A stretch of 10,406 nt of DNA from JBKJVQ01 sp046717125 (GCA_046717125.1 JBKJVQ010000286.1:1-10406), one strand, 5' to 3'; counted from the first letter of the stretch, positions 1 through 7,036 are shown. Numbers and translations are program-made. Notes: generated from the sequence alone by a model not told the origin.

Positions 1-101
1 ACATGCGGATTGTGTTCTTCTGTCGGAACTCGCGACGCGTCAGCAGTGGCAGGCAGTCGAGCCCTCAGATCGCGGGCACACGACCATGCTCAAGAATTCC
101 A

Positions 102-635
102 TCAGCGGCCCTCGCGCCTTGCGCCGATTTTCCGGATTTCGGCGATGACCCGCGGCGCCAGCCGCCGCGCGAGGATCCGATGCCCGGCTTCGTTCAGGTG
201 AAGGGCGTCGGACTGAATGTTGCTCCTGCTGATGCCCGCGAGCGGTTGATCGACCGAAATCATGGCGATGCCGCGAACGCCGAGGCGCAGGCCGGCCATG
301 GCCGACTCGTCTTTCTTCACCTGCACGTCCTGATCGTCCGCGCCGCCATGCTCGAAAATCACGATGTCTGTGCGCGGCGGCACGGCGAGATTGATCCGTG
401 CCAGGATTTCCCGCGATGTGTCGCCTGCGTGTCCCGCGTTCACCACGCGGACATCGTAGCCGCGACCGCGCAGCAATTCCTCAAGCCTGGCCGGGTAAGC
501 CTTTTCTTCCCCAACGCCCGCGCCCGACGTGTTGCCGCCACCTATGGCGACGACGACGATCGCCGCGGCGTGCAATGGCGGTGTGACGGAAAGAGCGCCG
601 GCCAGGACGGCGATGCACACAAGAAAACGCCACAT
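102..635 (-). CDS. Exported SGNH/GDSL-hydrolase-like protein, probably catalytically dead
   Basis: A 177-residue protein of the SGNH/GDSL esterase fold (TesA-like). It opens with a signal peptide (hydrophobic residues 4-18, Ala-rich end near 22-25), so it should act in the periplasm or outside. Block I reads IGGGNTSGAGV (31-41), followed by AYPARLEELL. Block II is NAGHAGDTS (66-74), block III is EHGGAD (95-100), and block V is DALH (143-146). Relatives have GDSLT or GASNT in block I, so the nucleophile serine is glycine here (G34). The block III oxyanion Asn (GGND) is Ala99. Asp143 and His146 remain. I chose the ATG at 635 over the TTG at 671 because it has a GGAG ribosome site and starts the signal peptide directly. 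It lies 50 bases after the DUF3096-like gene on the same strand and may be co-transcribed with it. The fold is a firm call. Loss of activity is inferred. Confidence 0.85.
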   Translation of the reverse strand: MWRFLVCIAVLAGALSVTPPLHAAAIVVVAIGGGNTSGAGVGEEKAYPARLEELLRGRGYDVRVVNAGHAGDTSREILARINLAVPPRTDIVIFEHGGADDQDVQVKKDESAMAGLRLGVRGIAMISVDQPLAGISRSNIQSDALHLNEAGHRILARRLAPRVIAEIRKIGARREGR

Positions 636-685
636 GCTTCCGCTCCGCCGGTCCCCCTCGGGCCGGAGCAACCGAAAACAGATTT

Positions 686-823
686 TCAGCCGACGATGCC
701 GATCAGGCCGACGACGATCAGGTAGATGGCCACGATATAGTTAAGCAGCCGCGGCATCAGCAAAATCAGGATGCCAGCGATCAGTGCGACGGCAGGTGAC
801 AATAAGGTCTGATCGATCTGCAT
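686..823 (-). CDS. DUF3096-like 45-residue membrane protein
   Basis: A very short gene encoding 45 residues. After a polar start (MQIDQTLLSP) come two hydrophobic stretches, AVALIAGILILLMP (11-24) and YIVAIYLIVVGLIGIVG (29-45), split by a short RLLN hinge. The pattern PxVALIAGILIL-MPRLLNYIVAIYLI is what I recall for DUF3096, a family of tiny bacterial inner-membrane proteins of unknown function. A strong Shine-Dalgarno sequence (GGGAGGG) sits about 7 bases before the ATG, and a candidate promoter lies just upstream. The reading frame closes with TGA immediately after the second hydrophobic segment, which is the normal family length. The SGNH-like gene follows 50 bases downstream. The longer antisense frames over this stretch lack comparable features. 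No function can be assigned. Confidence 0.85.
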   Translation of the reverse strand: MQIDQTLLSPAVALIAGILILLMPRLLNYIVAIYLIVVGLIGIVG

Positions 824-849
824 GCGTGCCCTCCCAGCCAAGACGACTC

Positions 850-878
850 AGTCTAGCACAGCCGCGGCAACGACCGAA
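850..878 (-). promoter_or_regulatory. Candidate sigma70-type promoter for the DUF3096-like gene
   Basis: Read on the minus strand, a -10-like TAGACT (850-855) follows a weak -35-like TTCGGT (873-878) with a 17-base spacer. This would start transcription roughly 20 bases before the ATG at 823, leaving room for the GGGAGGG ribosome site. The -10 element is fair and the -35 is poor. The call rests on spacing and position only. Confidence 0.3.
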
Positions 879-898
879 CTGGCCGGTCATGAAGCTGA

Positions 899-926
899 GG
901 GAGGGCCGGGTCGAGCCGGCCCTCCC
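899..926 (-). terminator. GC-rich hairpin after the small secreted-protein gene
   Basis: A perfect 11-bp inverted repeat (GGGAGGGCCGG, six-base loop, CCGGCCCTCCC) begins 8 bases past the stop of the gene at 934-1236. It is the natural place for that gene's terminator. No clear T-run follows on the minus strand (the next bases are TCAGCTTC), so it could be a weak intrinsic terminator or a 3'-end stabilising stem. It also separates this gene from the promoter region of the DUF3096-like gene. Confidence 0.5.
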
Positions 927-933
927 CCTCAAA

Positions 934-1236
934 CTAGTCGCAGAGCCAGACCGGTCCGACCTTCACACAGTTGCGGCGGCCCCAGTCACGCGGCCGCGAA
1001 CGATATTCGCGCGCATTCACGCGGCGGCAATCGCGTCCAACGTGGCGGTGGAGATTTCCGCGCCGGCCTGTCTGCCAGTTGCGATGGCATCCACCGACAT
1101 GGATGACTTCGCTGCTGGCCGACGGAAGTTCATTTCCGAGCGGCGACATAGCTCCAGCCGGGGCCGGCACGGCCATCGTGAATGCCCCCGCTCCAAAGAG
1201 GATGGCGGCAATGCCGAGATATTTCAGACCCTTCAT
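934..1236 (-). CDS. Small secreted four-cysteine basic protein, unknown function
   Basis: A 100-residue protein I do not recognise. Residues 1-29 form a clear Sec signal peptide: MKGLKY, then a hydrophobic core IAAILFGAGAF, ending in APAGA. The mature part is short, rich in Arg, His and Gly, and has four cysteines (C50, C70, C90, C99), enough for two disulfides in the periplasm or outside. It ends VGPVWLCD. Similar small Cys/His/Arg-rich exported proteins are common in Hyphomicrobiales, generally without a known role. I chose the ATG at 1236 over an in-frame TTG directly before it because GGAG lies 8 bases upstream of the ATG. A strong hairpin follows the stop. The gene is divergent from glgP, with about 395 bases between the two starts. 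Coding status is supported by the signal peptide, the ribosome site and the downstream hairpin. Confidence 0.65.
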   Translation of the reverse strand: MKGLKYLGIAAILFGAGAFTMAVPAPAGAMSPLGNELPSASSEVIHVGGCHRNWQTGRRGNLHRHVGRDCRRVNAREYRSRPRDWGRRNCVKVGPVWLCD

Positions 1237-1631
1237 CAATCACACTCCAATTGGCTTTTTCAGCAAATGGGGCGTGTACGTCAGCGAGACGCCGGAAATG
1301 TGGTGCGCAGAGCGATCCGCGCTTATTTTTCTCAGGCGTTAAATCGGCCCGGCTGGCCGGCCCCTTGCATCGATTGAGGTATCGGGTGTCAATACGCGCT
1401 CCCGCGCCGGCCGGGATAAGGGTGAGTGAGCGCTCCGGTGTGACGCAATGCGCCGGGACCGCTCGCGTGATATCCCCGCAATCAGGAGAAATCGCCGCAA
1501 ATTTCGTTCATCGAAGCGCTTGCCAATCGGACCTTGCTCGCTAACCATTGGCGCGTTGTGCCCGCTGTCTGGTGCTGCGCGGACTCGGAAACACTTGCGG
1601 GGGCGGGCGAACGGCGCGACGAATTGTGAAC
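1237..1631. other. Divergent intergenic region between the small secreted-protein gene and glgP
   Basis: About 395 bases without a convincing gene. The short frames here are low-complexity and Arg-rich and lack ribosome sites. The region must hold outward promoters for both flanking genes. The one plus-strand candidate I see is TTGCCA (1520-1525), a 17-base spacer, then AACCAT (1543-1548), which is weak. A 6-bp inverted repeat GCCAAT/ATTGGC (1522-1527 and 1547-1552) overlaps that candidate and could be an operator or chance. The glgP reading frame stays open back to a TTG at 1548 but shows no protein similarity there that I recognise. Confidence 0.4.
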
Positions 1632-4085
1632 ATGATGCACGGAACAGCTGAACTTCCGACGCCGGTTCTCGACCTGAAGCAGGCTATCGCCGCCAGGCTG
1701 CTCTATCATTTGGGCAAGAAGCCCGAACAGGCGGAATTGCGCGACTGGTACGCCGCGACCGCGCTCGCCTTGCGCGACCGGCTGGTCGAGCGATGGATCG
1801 CGACCGGCTACGACGCCCGCAAGGAAGGGCGGAAGGTCGTCTATTATTTCAGTCTGGAATTCCTGATCGGCAGGCTCCTGACCGATACGATCTCCAATCT
1901 CGGGCTGATGGACGAGGCGCGCGACGCGCTTGCGTCATTCGGCGTCGATTTCGACGAAGTGCGCGAACTCGAGCCCGATGCCGGGCTCGGCAATGGCGGT
2001 CTTGGCAGGCTTGCCGCCTGCTTCATGGAAAGCATGGCGACGGTCGGCGTGGCCGGGTTCGGCTACGGCATCCGCTATGATCACGGCCTGTTCTGCCAGG
2101 CGATCCGCGACGGCTGGCAGGTCGAAATGCCGGAAACCTGGCTATCTGTCGGCAACCCCTGGGAGTTCGAACGCCCCGACGTCGCCTACGAAGTCGGGTT
2201 CGGCGGACGGGTAGAGCGCACCGAGGATGACGACGGACGGATCCGGCATGTGTGGAAGCCGGAAGAGCATGTGCTCGCGGTGGCGTTCGACACGCCGACG
2301 GTTGGGTGGCGCGGTCAGACAGTTAATACTTTAAGGCTCTGGTCGGCCCGCTCGCTGGAACCGATGCGGCTCGACACGTTCAACCGCGGCGAGCACGCGG
2401 GCGCCTTCGCCGATCACCTCAGGTCGACGTCGATCAGCCGCGTGCTCTACCCCGACGACTCCTCGCCTGCGGGTCAGGAACTGCGGCTGCGGCAGGAGTT
2501 CTTTTTCACATCAGCCTCGCTCCAGGACATGCTGCGGCAATTCAGGAAGCGGAAGCTGCCGCTGGAGCAGCTTTCTGATTATGCGACCTGTCAGCTCAAC
2601 GATACGCATCCTGCGCTCGCGGTCGTCGAGCTGCTGAGGCTTCTTGTCGACGAGCACGGCATGGCAACAGAACCGGCCTTTGACGTCGTGCGGCGTACGC
2701 TGGCGTACACGAACCACACGTTGTTGCCCGAAGCGCTCGAAACCTGGCCGGTACCGCTGTTCGAACGGCTTCTGCCGCGTCACCTCCAGCTCGTGCTCGA
2801 CGTCAACGCGCTGCACCTGAACGCCGTCTCGAAGCGGCCGGACGTGTCCTACGCCTTGATGGAGGCAGCGTCCGTACTGGACGAGAAGGGCGATCGACGC
2901 GTGCGCATGGGACATCTTGCCTTCGTCGGATCACGCAAGGTGAACGGCGTCTCGGCCCTGCACGGCGCGCTGGTAAAGCAGACGGTTTTCTCGGACCTGC
3001 ACAAAATCTTTCCGGACCGGATCACGCATATCACCAACGGCGTGACGTTCCGGCGCTGGCTCGTGCAGTCGAACCCCGGGCTGACGGCGCTGATCACCGA
3101 GGCGATCGGCGAGAGCTGGATCGACGATGCGACCAATCTCGTCGCACTACGGCCGTTCGCCGACGACGCTTCGTTCTGCGAGCGCGCGGCCCAAATCAAA
3201 CGCGTGAACAAGGAGCGTCTCGCCGCCAGGATTGCGCGCGATCTCGACATCAATGTCGATCCTGACGCGATGTTCGACGTGCAGATCAAGCGTATCCATG
3301 AATACAAGCGGCAATTGCTGAATCTGATCGAAACGGTCGCGCGTTATCAGGCAATCCGGAACGATCCCAGCCGGGACTGGACACCGCGGGTCAAGATTTT
3401 CGGCGGCAAGGCAGCGGCGAGCTACTGGCGTGCCAAACTTATCATCAAGCTGATCAACGACGTGGCGAAGGTCGTGAACCGCGATCCCGTCGTCGGCGAC
3501 CGGCTGAAGATTGCGTTCCTGCCCAATTACAACGTCAGCCTTGCGGAAACGATCATTCCGGCCGCCGATCTCTCGGAGCAGATTTCGACCGCGGGCATGG
3601 AAGCGTCCGGCACCGGCAATCTGAAACTTGCGCTGAACGGCGCTCTGACCATCGGCACACTCGATGGCGCGAATATCGAGATCACGGAACTGATCGGCGA
3701 GGACAACGTCTTCATCTTCGGCATGGACGCCGCGGAAGTCGCCGCCGCCCGCGCGGCCGGTTACAATCCCCGCGCCACGGTCGACGCGACGCCCGCGCTC
3801 GCCCGCGCACTCGAATCGATTCGGGGCGGAGCGTTCTCTCCCGAGGACTGGCATCGCTTCGCCGCGCTGGTCGACGAGATGCTCAGTGGCGATTTCTTCA
3901 TGGTGACTGCTGATTTTTCGTCGTACGCGGAAACCCAGAAGCGGGCTGACGCGCTGTATCGGGACGCACCGCTCTGGCGACGGAAATCGGTGCTCAACAC
4001 CGCCGGGTCGGGATGGTTCTCATCCGACCGCACTATCCGGCAATACGCGGACGAAATCTGGGGAGTTGAGACGCTTTCGTCGTGA
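1632..4085 (+). CDS. glgP: Glycogen/alpha-glucan phosphorylase
   Basis: An 817-residue GT35 enzyme, the usual bacterial length. It is cytoplasmic and releases glucose-1-phosphate from alpha-1,4-glucan ends using phosphate and pyridoxal phosphate. Landmarks: YYFSLEFLIGRLL near 70-82, the glycine-rich GNGGLGRLAACF (120-131), YGIRYDHGLF, NDTHPALAV, ITNGVTFRRWL, RIHEYKRQLLN (around 554-564), and the cofactor motif EASGTGNLKLALNGALT, whose Lys665 is the expected PLP-binding lysine. I chose the ATG pair at 1632/1635 because homology begins about there (ELPTPVLDL). The open frame reaches back to a TTG at 1548, but that extension resembles nothing. The ribosome site before the ATG is poor. It is the first gene of a plus-strand cluster, with glgC 64 bases on. 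glgB, a frequent neighbour of glgP in related bacteria, is not beside it. Confidence 0.97.
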   Translation: MMHGTAELPTPVLDLKQAIAARLLYHLGKKPEQAELRDWYAATALALRDRLVERWIATGYDARKEGRKVVYYFSLEFLIGRLLTDTISNLGLMDEARDALASFGVDFDEVRELEPDAGLGNGGLGRLAACFMESMATVGVAGFGYGIRYDHGLFCQAIRDGWQVEMPETWLSVGNPWEFERPDVAYEVGFGGRVERTEDDDGRIRHVWKPEEHVLAVAFDTPTVGWRGQTVNTLRLWSARSLEPMRLDTFNRGEHAGAFADHLRSTSISRVLYPDDSSPAGQELRLRQEFFFTSASLQDMLRQFRKRKLPLEQLSDYATCQLNDTHPALAVVELLRLLVDEHGMATEPAFDVVRRTLAYTNHTLLPEALETWPVPLFERLLPRHLQLVLDVNALHLNAVSKRPDVSYALMEAASVLDEKGDRRVRMGHLAFVGSRKVNGVSALHGALVKQTVFSDLHKIFPDRITHITNGVTFRRWLVQSNPGLTALITEAIGESWIDDATNLVALRPFADDASFCERAAQIKRVNKERLAARIARDLDINVDPDAMFDVQIKRIHEYKRQLLNLIETVARYQAIRNDPSRDWTPRVKIFGGKAAASYWRAKLIIKLINDVAKVVNRDPVVGDRLKIAFLPNYNVSLAETIIPAADLSEQISTAGMEASGTGNLKLALNGALTIGTLDGANIEITELIGEDNVFIFGMDAAEVAAARAAGYNPRATVDATPALARALESIRGGAFSPEDWHRFAALVDEMLSGDFFMVTADFSSYAETQKRADALYRDAPLWRRKSVLNTAGSGWFSSDRTIRQYADEIWGVETLSS

Positions 4086-4120
4086 TGCCCGCTTTCGCGG
4101 AAACCATCGCGCCGGGCATC
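4084..4120 (+). promoter_or_regulatory. Stem-loop between glgP and glgC
   Basis: A perfect 8-bp inverted repeat (GATGCCCG at 4084-4091, CGGGCATC at 4113-4120) starts inside the glgP stop codon and encloses 21 bases, in which a second short CGCG/CGCG pairing is possible. No T-run follows, so it looks more like a processing or mRNA-stability structure between co-transcribed genes than a terminator. The glgC ribosome site (AAGGGG) lies downstream and outside the stem. Confidence 0.4.
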
Positions 4121-4149
4121 TCGCTTCTTGAGTAAGGGGCGCTTTTCAC

Positions 4150-5412
4150 ATGAAGCAGGCGCAGCGGCCGCGCAGTCTTGCGCGTAACGCCATGGCCTAC
4201 ATTCTCGCCGGCGGTCGCGGCTCGCGATTGCTGGAGCTGACCGACAAGCGCGCGAAGCCGGCGGTCTATTTCGGAGGGAAGGTCCGGATCATCGATTTTG
4301 CCCTGTCGAACGCGCTCAACTCCGGCATCCGCCATATCGGCGTCGCAACGCAATACAAGGCGCACAGCCTGATCCACCATCTGCAGCGCGGCTGGACCTT
4401 CATGCGGTCGGAGCGCAACGAATCGATCGACATCCTGCCGGCGTCGCAGCGCGTCACGGAGTCGGGCTGGTACTCGGGAACGGCCGACGCCGTGTTCCAG
4501 AACATCGACATCATCGAAAGCTACCGGCCGGAGCACATGGTCGTCCTGGCCGGCGACCACATCTACAAGATGGACTACGAGATCATGCTGCAAGAGCATG
4601 TCGCAACCGGCGCCGACGTGACGGTGGGATGCCTCGAAGTCCCTCGGCTGGACGCAACCGCATTCGGCGTCATGGCGACCGACGATCGTGGCCGCATCAC
4701 GTCGTTTCTGGAAAAGCCGGCCGATCCGCCGGGCATGCCCGACAAGCCCGACATGGCGCTGGTTTCGATGGGCATCTACGTGTTCGAGACGAACTTCCTG
4801 TTCGGCCTGTTGCATGAAGACTCCCAAGACACCGGCTCTTCGCACGATTTCGGCAAGGACATCATTCCCTCGATCGTTAAGAATGGAAAAGCCCACGCGC
4901 ACCGGTTCAACCGCTCCTGCGTCAAGTCGGATTTCGAGCATCATGCCTATTGGCGGGACGTGGGGACCGTTGACGCTTACTGGGAGGCCAATGTCGATCT
5001 GACCAAGGCGCTTCCCGAACTCGACATCTACGATTCCGAATGGCCAATCTGGACCTATGCCGAACTGACCCCGCCGGCAAAATTCGTGCATGACGAGGCG
5101 GGGCGGCGCGGCCAGGCGGTGTCGTCGCTCGTCTCAGGCGGCTGCATCGTTTCAGGTTCGACGCTGAAGAGCTCGCTGCTTTTCACCCGCGTGCGGGTCC
5201 ATTCCTACGGTAGTCTCGAAGGCGCGGTCGTCCTGCCTTATGTCGAGGTGGGTCAGGGCGCGCACCTGAAGAACGTCGTGATCGACCGTGGCGTGCGCAT
5301 TCCCGACGGGCTGATCGTTGGGGAAGATCATCAGCGCGACGCCCAGCGCTTCCGCCGCACCGAGGGCGGCGTGTGTCTCATCACCCAAGCCATGATCGAT
5401 CGTCTGAGCTGA
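4150..5412 (+). CDS. glgC: Glucose-1-phosphate adenylyltransferase (ADP-glucose pyrophosphorylase)
   Basis: A 420-residue cytoplasmic enzyme that makes ADP-glucose from ATP and glucose-1-phosphate, the committed step of bacterial glycogen synthesis. The nucleotidyltransferase signature YILAGGRGSRLLELT (17-31) is followed by KPAVYFGGKVRIIDF, WYSGTADAVFQN (107-118), LAGDHIYKMDY (133-143) with its catalytic Asp, and FLEKP (186-190), which carries the glucose-1-phosphate-binding lysine. The C-terminal third has the left-handed beta-helix pattern (GGCIVSGSTLKSSLLF, LPYVEVGQGAHLKNVVI). Length is normal. The ATG has AAGGGG about 10 bases upstream. In the related Rhizobium/Agrobacterium enzymes fructose-6-phosphate and pyruvate are known activators, and the same is likely but not shown here. 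It lies between glgP and glgA. Confidence 0.97.
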   Translation: MKQAQRPRSLARNAMAYILAGGRGSRLLELTDKRAKPAVYFGGKVRIIDFALSNALNSGIRHIGVATQYKAHSLIHHLQRGWTFMRSERNESIDILPASQRVTESGWYSGTADAVFQNIDIIESYRPEHMVVLAGDHIYKMDYEIMLQEHVATGADVTVGCLEVPRLDATAFGVMATDDRGRITSFLEKPADPPGMPDKPDMALVSMGIYVFETNFLFGLLHEDSQDTGSSHDFGKDIIPSIVKNGKAHAHRFNRSCVKSDFEHHAYWRDVGTVDAYWEANVDLTKALPELDIYDSEWPIWTYAELTPPAKFVHDEAGRRGQAVSSLVSGGCIVSGSTLKSSLLFTRVRVHSYGSLEGAVVLPYVEVGQGAHLKNVVIDRGVRIPDGLIVGEDHQRDAQRFRRTEGGVCLITQAMIDRLS

Positions 5413-5414
5413 TA

Positions 5415-5465
5415 TGAGCATGATGCCGAAAAGTGTGAAGCGGTTTTCGGACGACATCATGCTCA
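5415..5465. repeat. Palindromic intergenic repeat, first unit
   Basis: An imperfect palindrome immediately after the glgC stop. The outer arms TGAGCATGATG (5415-5425) and CATCATGCTCA (5455-5465) are an 11-bp perfect inverted repeat. The inner arms CCGAAAA (5426-5432) and TTTTCGG (5444-5450) add 7 bp around an 11-base loop, with a 4-base bulge on the right side. The GAGCATGAT / CCGAAAA / TTTTCGG / ATCATGCTC layout matches what I recall of the abundant dispersed palindromes (RIME-like mosaic elements) in Hyphomicrobiales genomes. Transcribed, it would form a long hairpin between glgC and glgA. Confidence 0.75.
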
Positions 5466-5478
5466 AACTATTGGAATC

Positions 5479-5523
5479 GATCACGTTTATGACTTTAGGC
5501 ATTGGCTCAAAGTCATCGTGATC
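5479..5523. repeat. Palindromic intergenic repeat, second unit, abutting the glgA start
   Basis: A second inverted repeat 13 bases after the first. GATCACG (5479-5485) pairs with CGTGATC (5517-5523), and ATGACTTT (5489-5496) pairs with AAAGTCAT (5509-5516). The left arm carries three extra T (5486-5488), and the loop is 12 bases. The right arm ends two bases before the glgA ATG, so it occupies the position of a ribosome-binding site, and no Shine-Dalgarno sequence is visible. The two units together look like one mosaic element. Confidence 0.75.
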
Positions 5524-5525
5524 TG

Positions 5526-6968
5526 ATGCGGGTCCTGTCGGTCGCCTCCGAGTTCTATCCGCTGATCAAGACCGGAGGACTCGCGGACGTCGCCGGCGCC
5601 TTACCAGCAGCGCTCGAAACCCAGGGAGTCGAGGTCGCTTCGCTCCTGCCGTACTATCCGGCGGTTAAGGCACAGGTTCCGTCAGGCCGATCCGTACACA
5701 GCTTTCCCGATCTCTTCGGCGCCCCTGCCCGGCTCCTGCGCGCGAGGCTTGGCACGCTCGACCTCTTCCTGCTTGATGCGCCACACCTCTACGACCGTCC
5801 CGGCGGGCCTTATGAAAGCGAAACCGGCGCTCCCTGGCGCGACAACGCTCGGCGCTTCGCTGCGCTCGGTTTAGCCGCGCGCGCGTTGGGTCTCGGCAAA
5901 GTCTCCGCCTATCCCCGTCCCGACATCGTCCATGCCCATGACTGGCAGGCGGGATTAGCGCCCGCTTATCTCGCGCTCGCGGGCGAGGTTCGGCCGAAGA
6001 CGGTCATGACCGTCCATAACCTCGCGTTTCAGGGCCAGTATCCGGCCACACTGCTCAGTGAACTTGGGCTTCCGCCAACGGCATATTCGACCGACGGCGT
6101 TGAGCATTACGGGGCGATCGGCTTCCTCAAGGCCGGCCTCTATTACGCCGACAAAATCACGACGGTCAGTCCGAGCTACGCGCAGGAAATTCAGACGACA
6201 GAGGGCGGCATGGGTCTGCACGGGCTCTTGTCCGGCCGCTCGGCCGACCTGTCGGGCATCGTCAACGGCATCGACACCGCCGCATGGGATCCGCAGACCG
6301 ACCCCAATCTCGCGGCGCGCTTTTCGGCCCGGTCTCTCAGCCGCCGTATGGCTAACAAGAATGCCGTACGCGAACGCCTGCTGCTGATGCAGGACAATTC
6401 GCCGATGTTCGTCGTCATCACGCGGCTTGCCTGGCAGAAAGGCGTCGACGTGCTGATCGACGCCCTACCGCAACTGGTCGCATCTGGCGCGCAGATCGCT
6501 GTCCTCGGCGCGGGAGACGCCGCGCTCGAAGCCGCGCTGATGGGCGCGATGGGCGAGCATCCCGGGCGTGTCGGCGTCCAGCTCGGTTACGACGAGAGCT
6601 TCGCGCACCTGCTGCAGGGCGGCGGGGACGGATTGATCGTCCCGTCCCGGTTCGAACCCTGCGGCCTGACGCAGCTCTACGCTTTGCGCTACGGGGCGGT
6701 TCCAATCGTTGCGCGAACCGGCGGGCTGGCCGATACGGTGATCGACGCCAACAAGGCCGCCGTGGACGACGGTGTCGCGACCGGCTTCACCTTCGCGCCC
6801 ATGACGGCCGATGCGCTCGTGGACGCGGTGCAACGCGCACTCACGCTACAGGCCAAACCCTATCTCTGGCGCGCGCTGCAACGGCGCGGCATGTCGCGCC
6901 GGCTGTCATGGGCTGCGCGCGCACCGGATTACGCGGCGCTTTATCGGGGTCTTGTCGGCGCGGGCTGA
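5526..6968 (+). CDS. glgA: Glycogen synthase (ADP-glucose type, GT5)
   Basis: A 480-residue bacterial glycogen synthase that adds glucose from ADP-glucose to the growing alpha-1,4-glucan in the cytoplasm. The N-terminal MRVLSVASEFYPLIKTGGLADV holds the ADP-glucose-binding KTGGL (Lys15). Further motifs are HAHDWQAGL, TVHNLAFQGQYP, GIVNGIDTAAWDP, TRLAWQKGVDVL at the start of the second Rossmann domain, and SRFEPCGLTQLYALRYG, whose Glu377 falls where the catalytic Glu of the E. coli enzyme lies. GGLADTV closes the nucleotide site. The length is normal. I chose the ATG at 5526 because the family begins exactly with MRVLSVASE. The upstream in-frame TTG at 5502 would add eight residues that come from the palindromic repeat. 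It is the last gene of the cluster and converges on the PepSY gene, with only 68 bases between the stops and no clear terminator. Confidence 0.97.
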   Translation: MRVLSVASEFYPLIKTGGLADVAGALPAALETQGVEVASLLPYYPAVKAQVPSGRSVHSFPDLFGAPARLLRARLGTLDLFLLDAPHLYDRPGGPYESETGAPWRDNARRFAALGLAARALGLGKVSAYPRPDIVHAHDWQAGLAPAYLALAGEVRPKTVMTVHNLAFQGQYPATLLSELGLPPTAYSTDGVEHYGAIGFLKAGLYYADKITTVSPSYAQEIQTTEGGMGLHGLLSGRSADLSGIVNGIDTAAWDPQTDPNLAARFSARSLSRRMANKNAVRERLLLMQDNSPMFVVITRLAWQKGVDVLIDALPQLVASGAQIAVLGAGDAALEAALMGAMGEHPGRVGVQLGYDESFAHLLQGGGDGLIVPSRFEPCGLTQLYALRYGAVPIVARTGGLADTVIDANKAAVDDGVATGFTFAPMTADALVDAVQRALTLQAKPYLWRALQRRGMSRRLSWAARAPDYAALYRGLVGAG

Positions 6969-7036
6969 GCGGACGCTCGGGCCGCATTGCGCTGCCCCTC
7001 TGCCTCATCGCGCCACTGCCGCAGACGGCGCTTGCG

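Noticed and set aside
1..101. A possible gene end or repeat at the left edge
   Set aside because: No frame carries recognisable protein sequence, and no hairpin or clear promoter stands out in this short stretch.
3..725. A 240-codon plus-strand frame over the SGNH-like gene
   Set aside because: It is the mirror of the minus-strand gene, which has a signal peptide, SGNH blocks and a ribosome site. The plus frame has none of these.
741..932. A 63-codon minus-strand frame overlapping the DUF3096-like gene
   Set aside because: It covers the promoter, the ribosome site and most of the 45-residue gene in another frame, is Arg/Ser-rich and has no ribosome site of its own.
3147..3854. A 235-codon minus-strand frame inside glgP
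   Set aside because: It lies wholly within the best-conserved C-terminal half of GlgP, has no ribosome site and has no recognisable domain.
4033..5091. A 352-codon open frame antisense to glgC
   Set aside because: Its translation is low in recognisable motifs and rich in Arg/Asp/Val/His, as expected from the complement of a high-GC gene. glgC on the other strand has every family motif.
5502..5525. TTG at 5502 as the glgA start
   Set aside because: It lies in the loop of the palindromic repeat. The added eight residues are repeat-derived, and the family starts precisely at the ATG at 5526.
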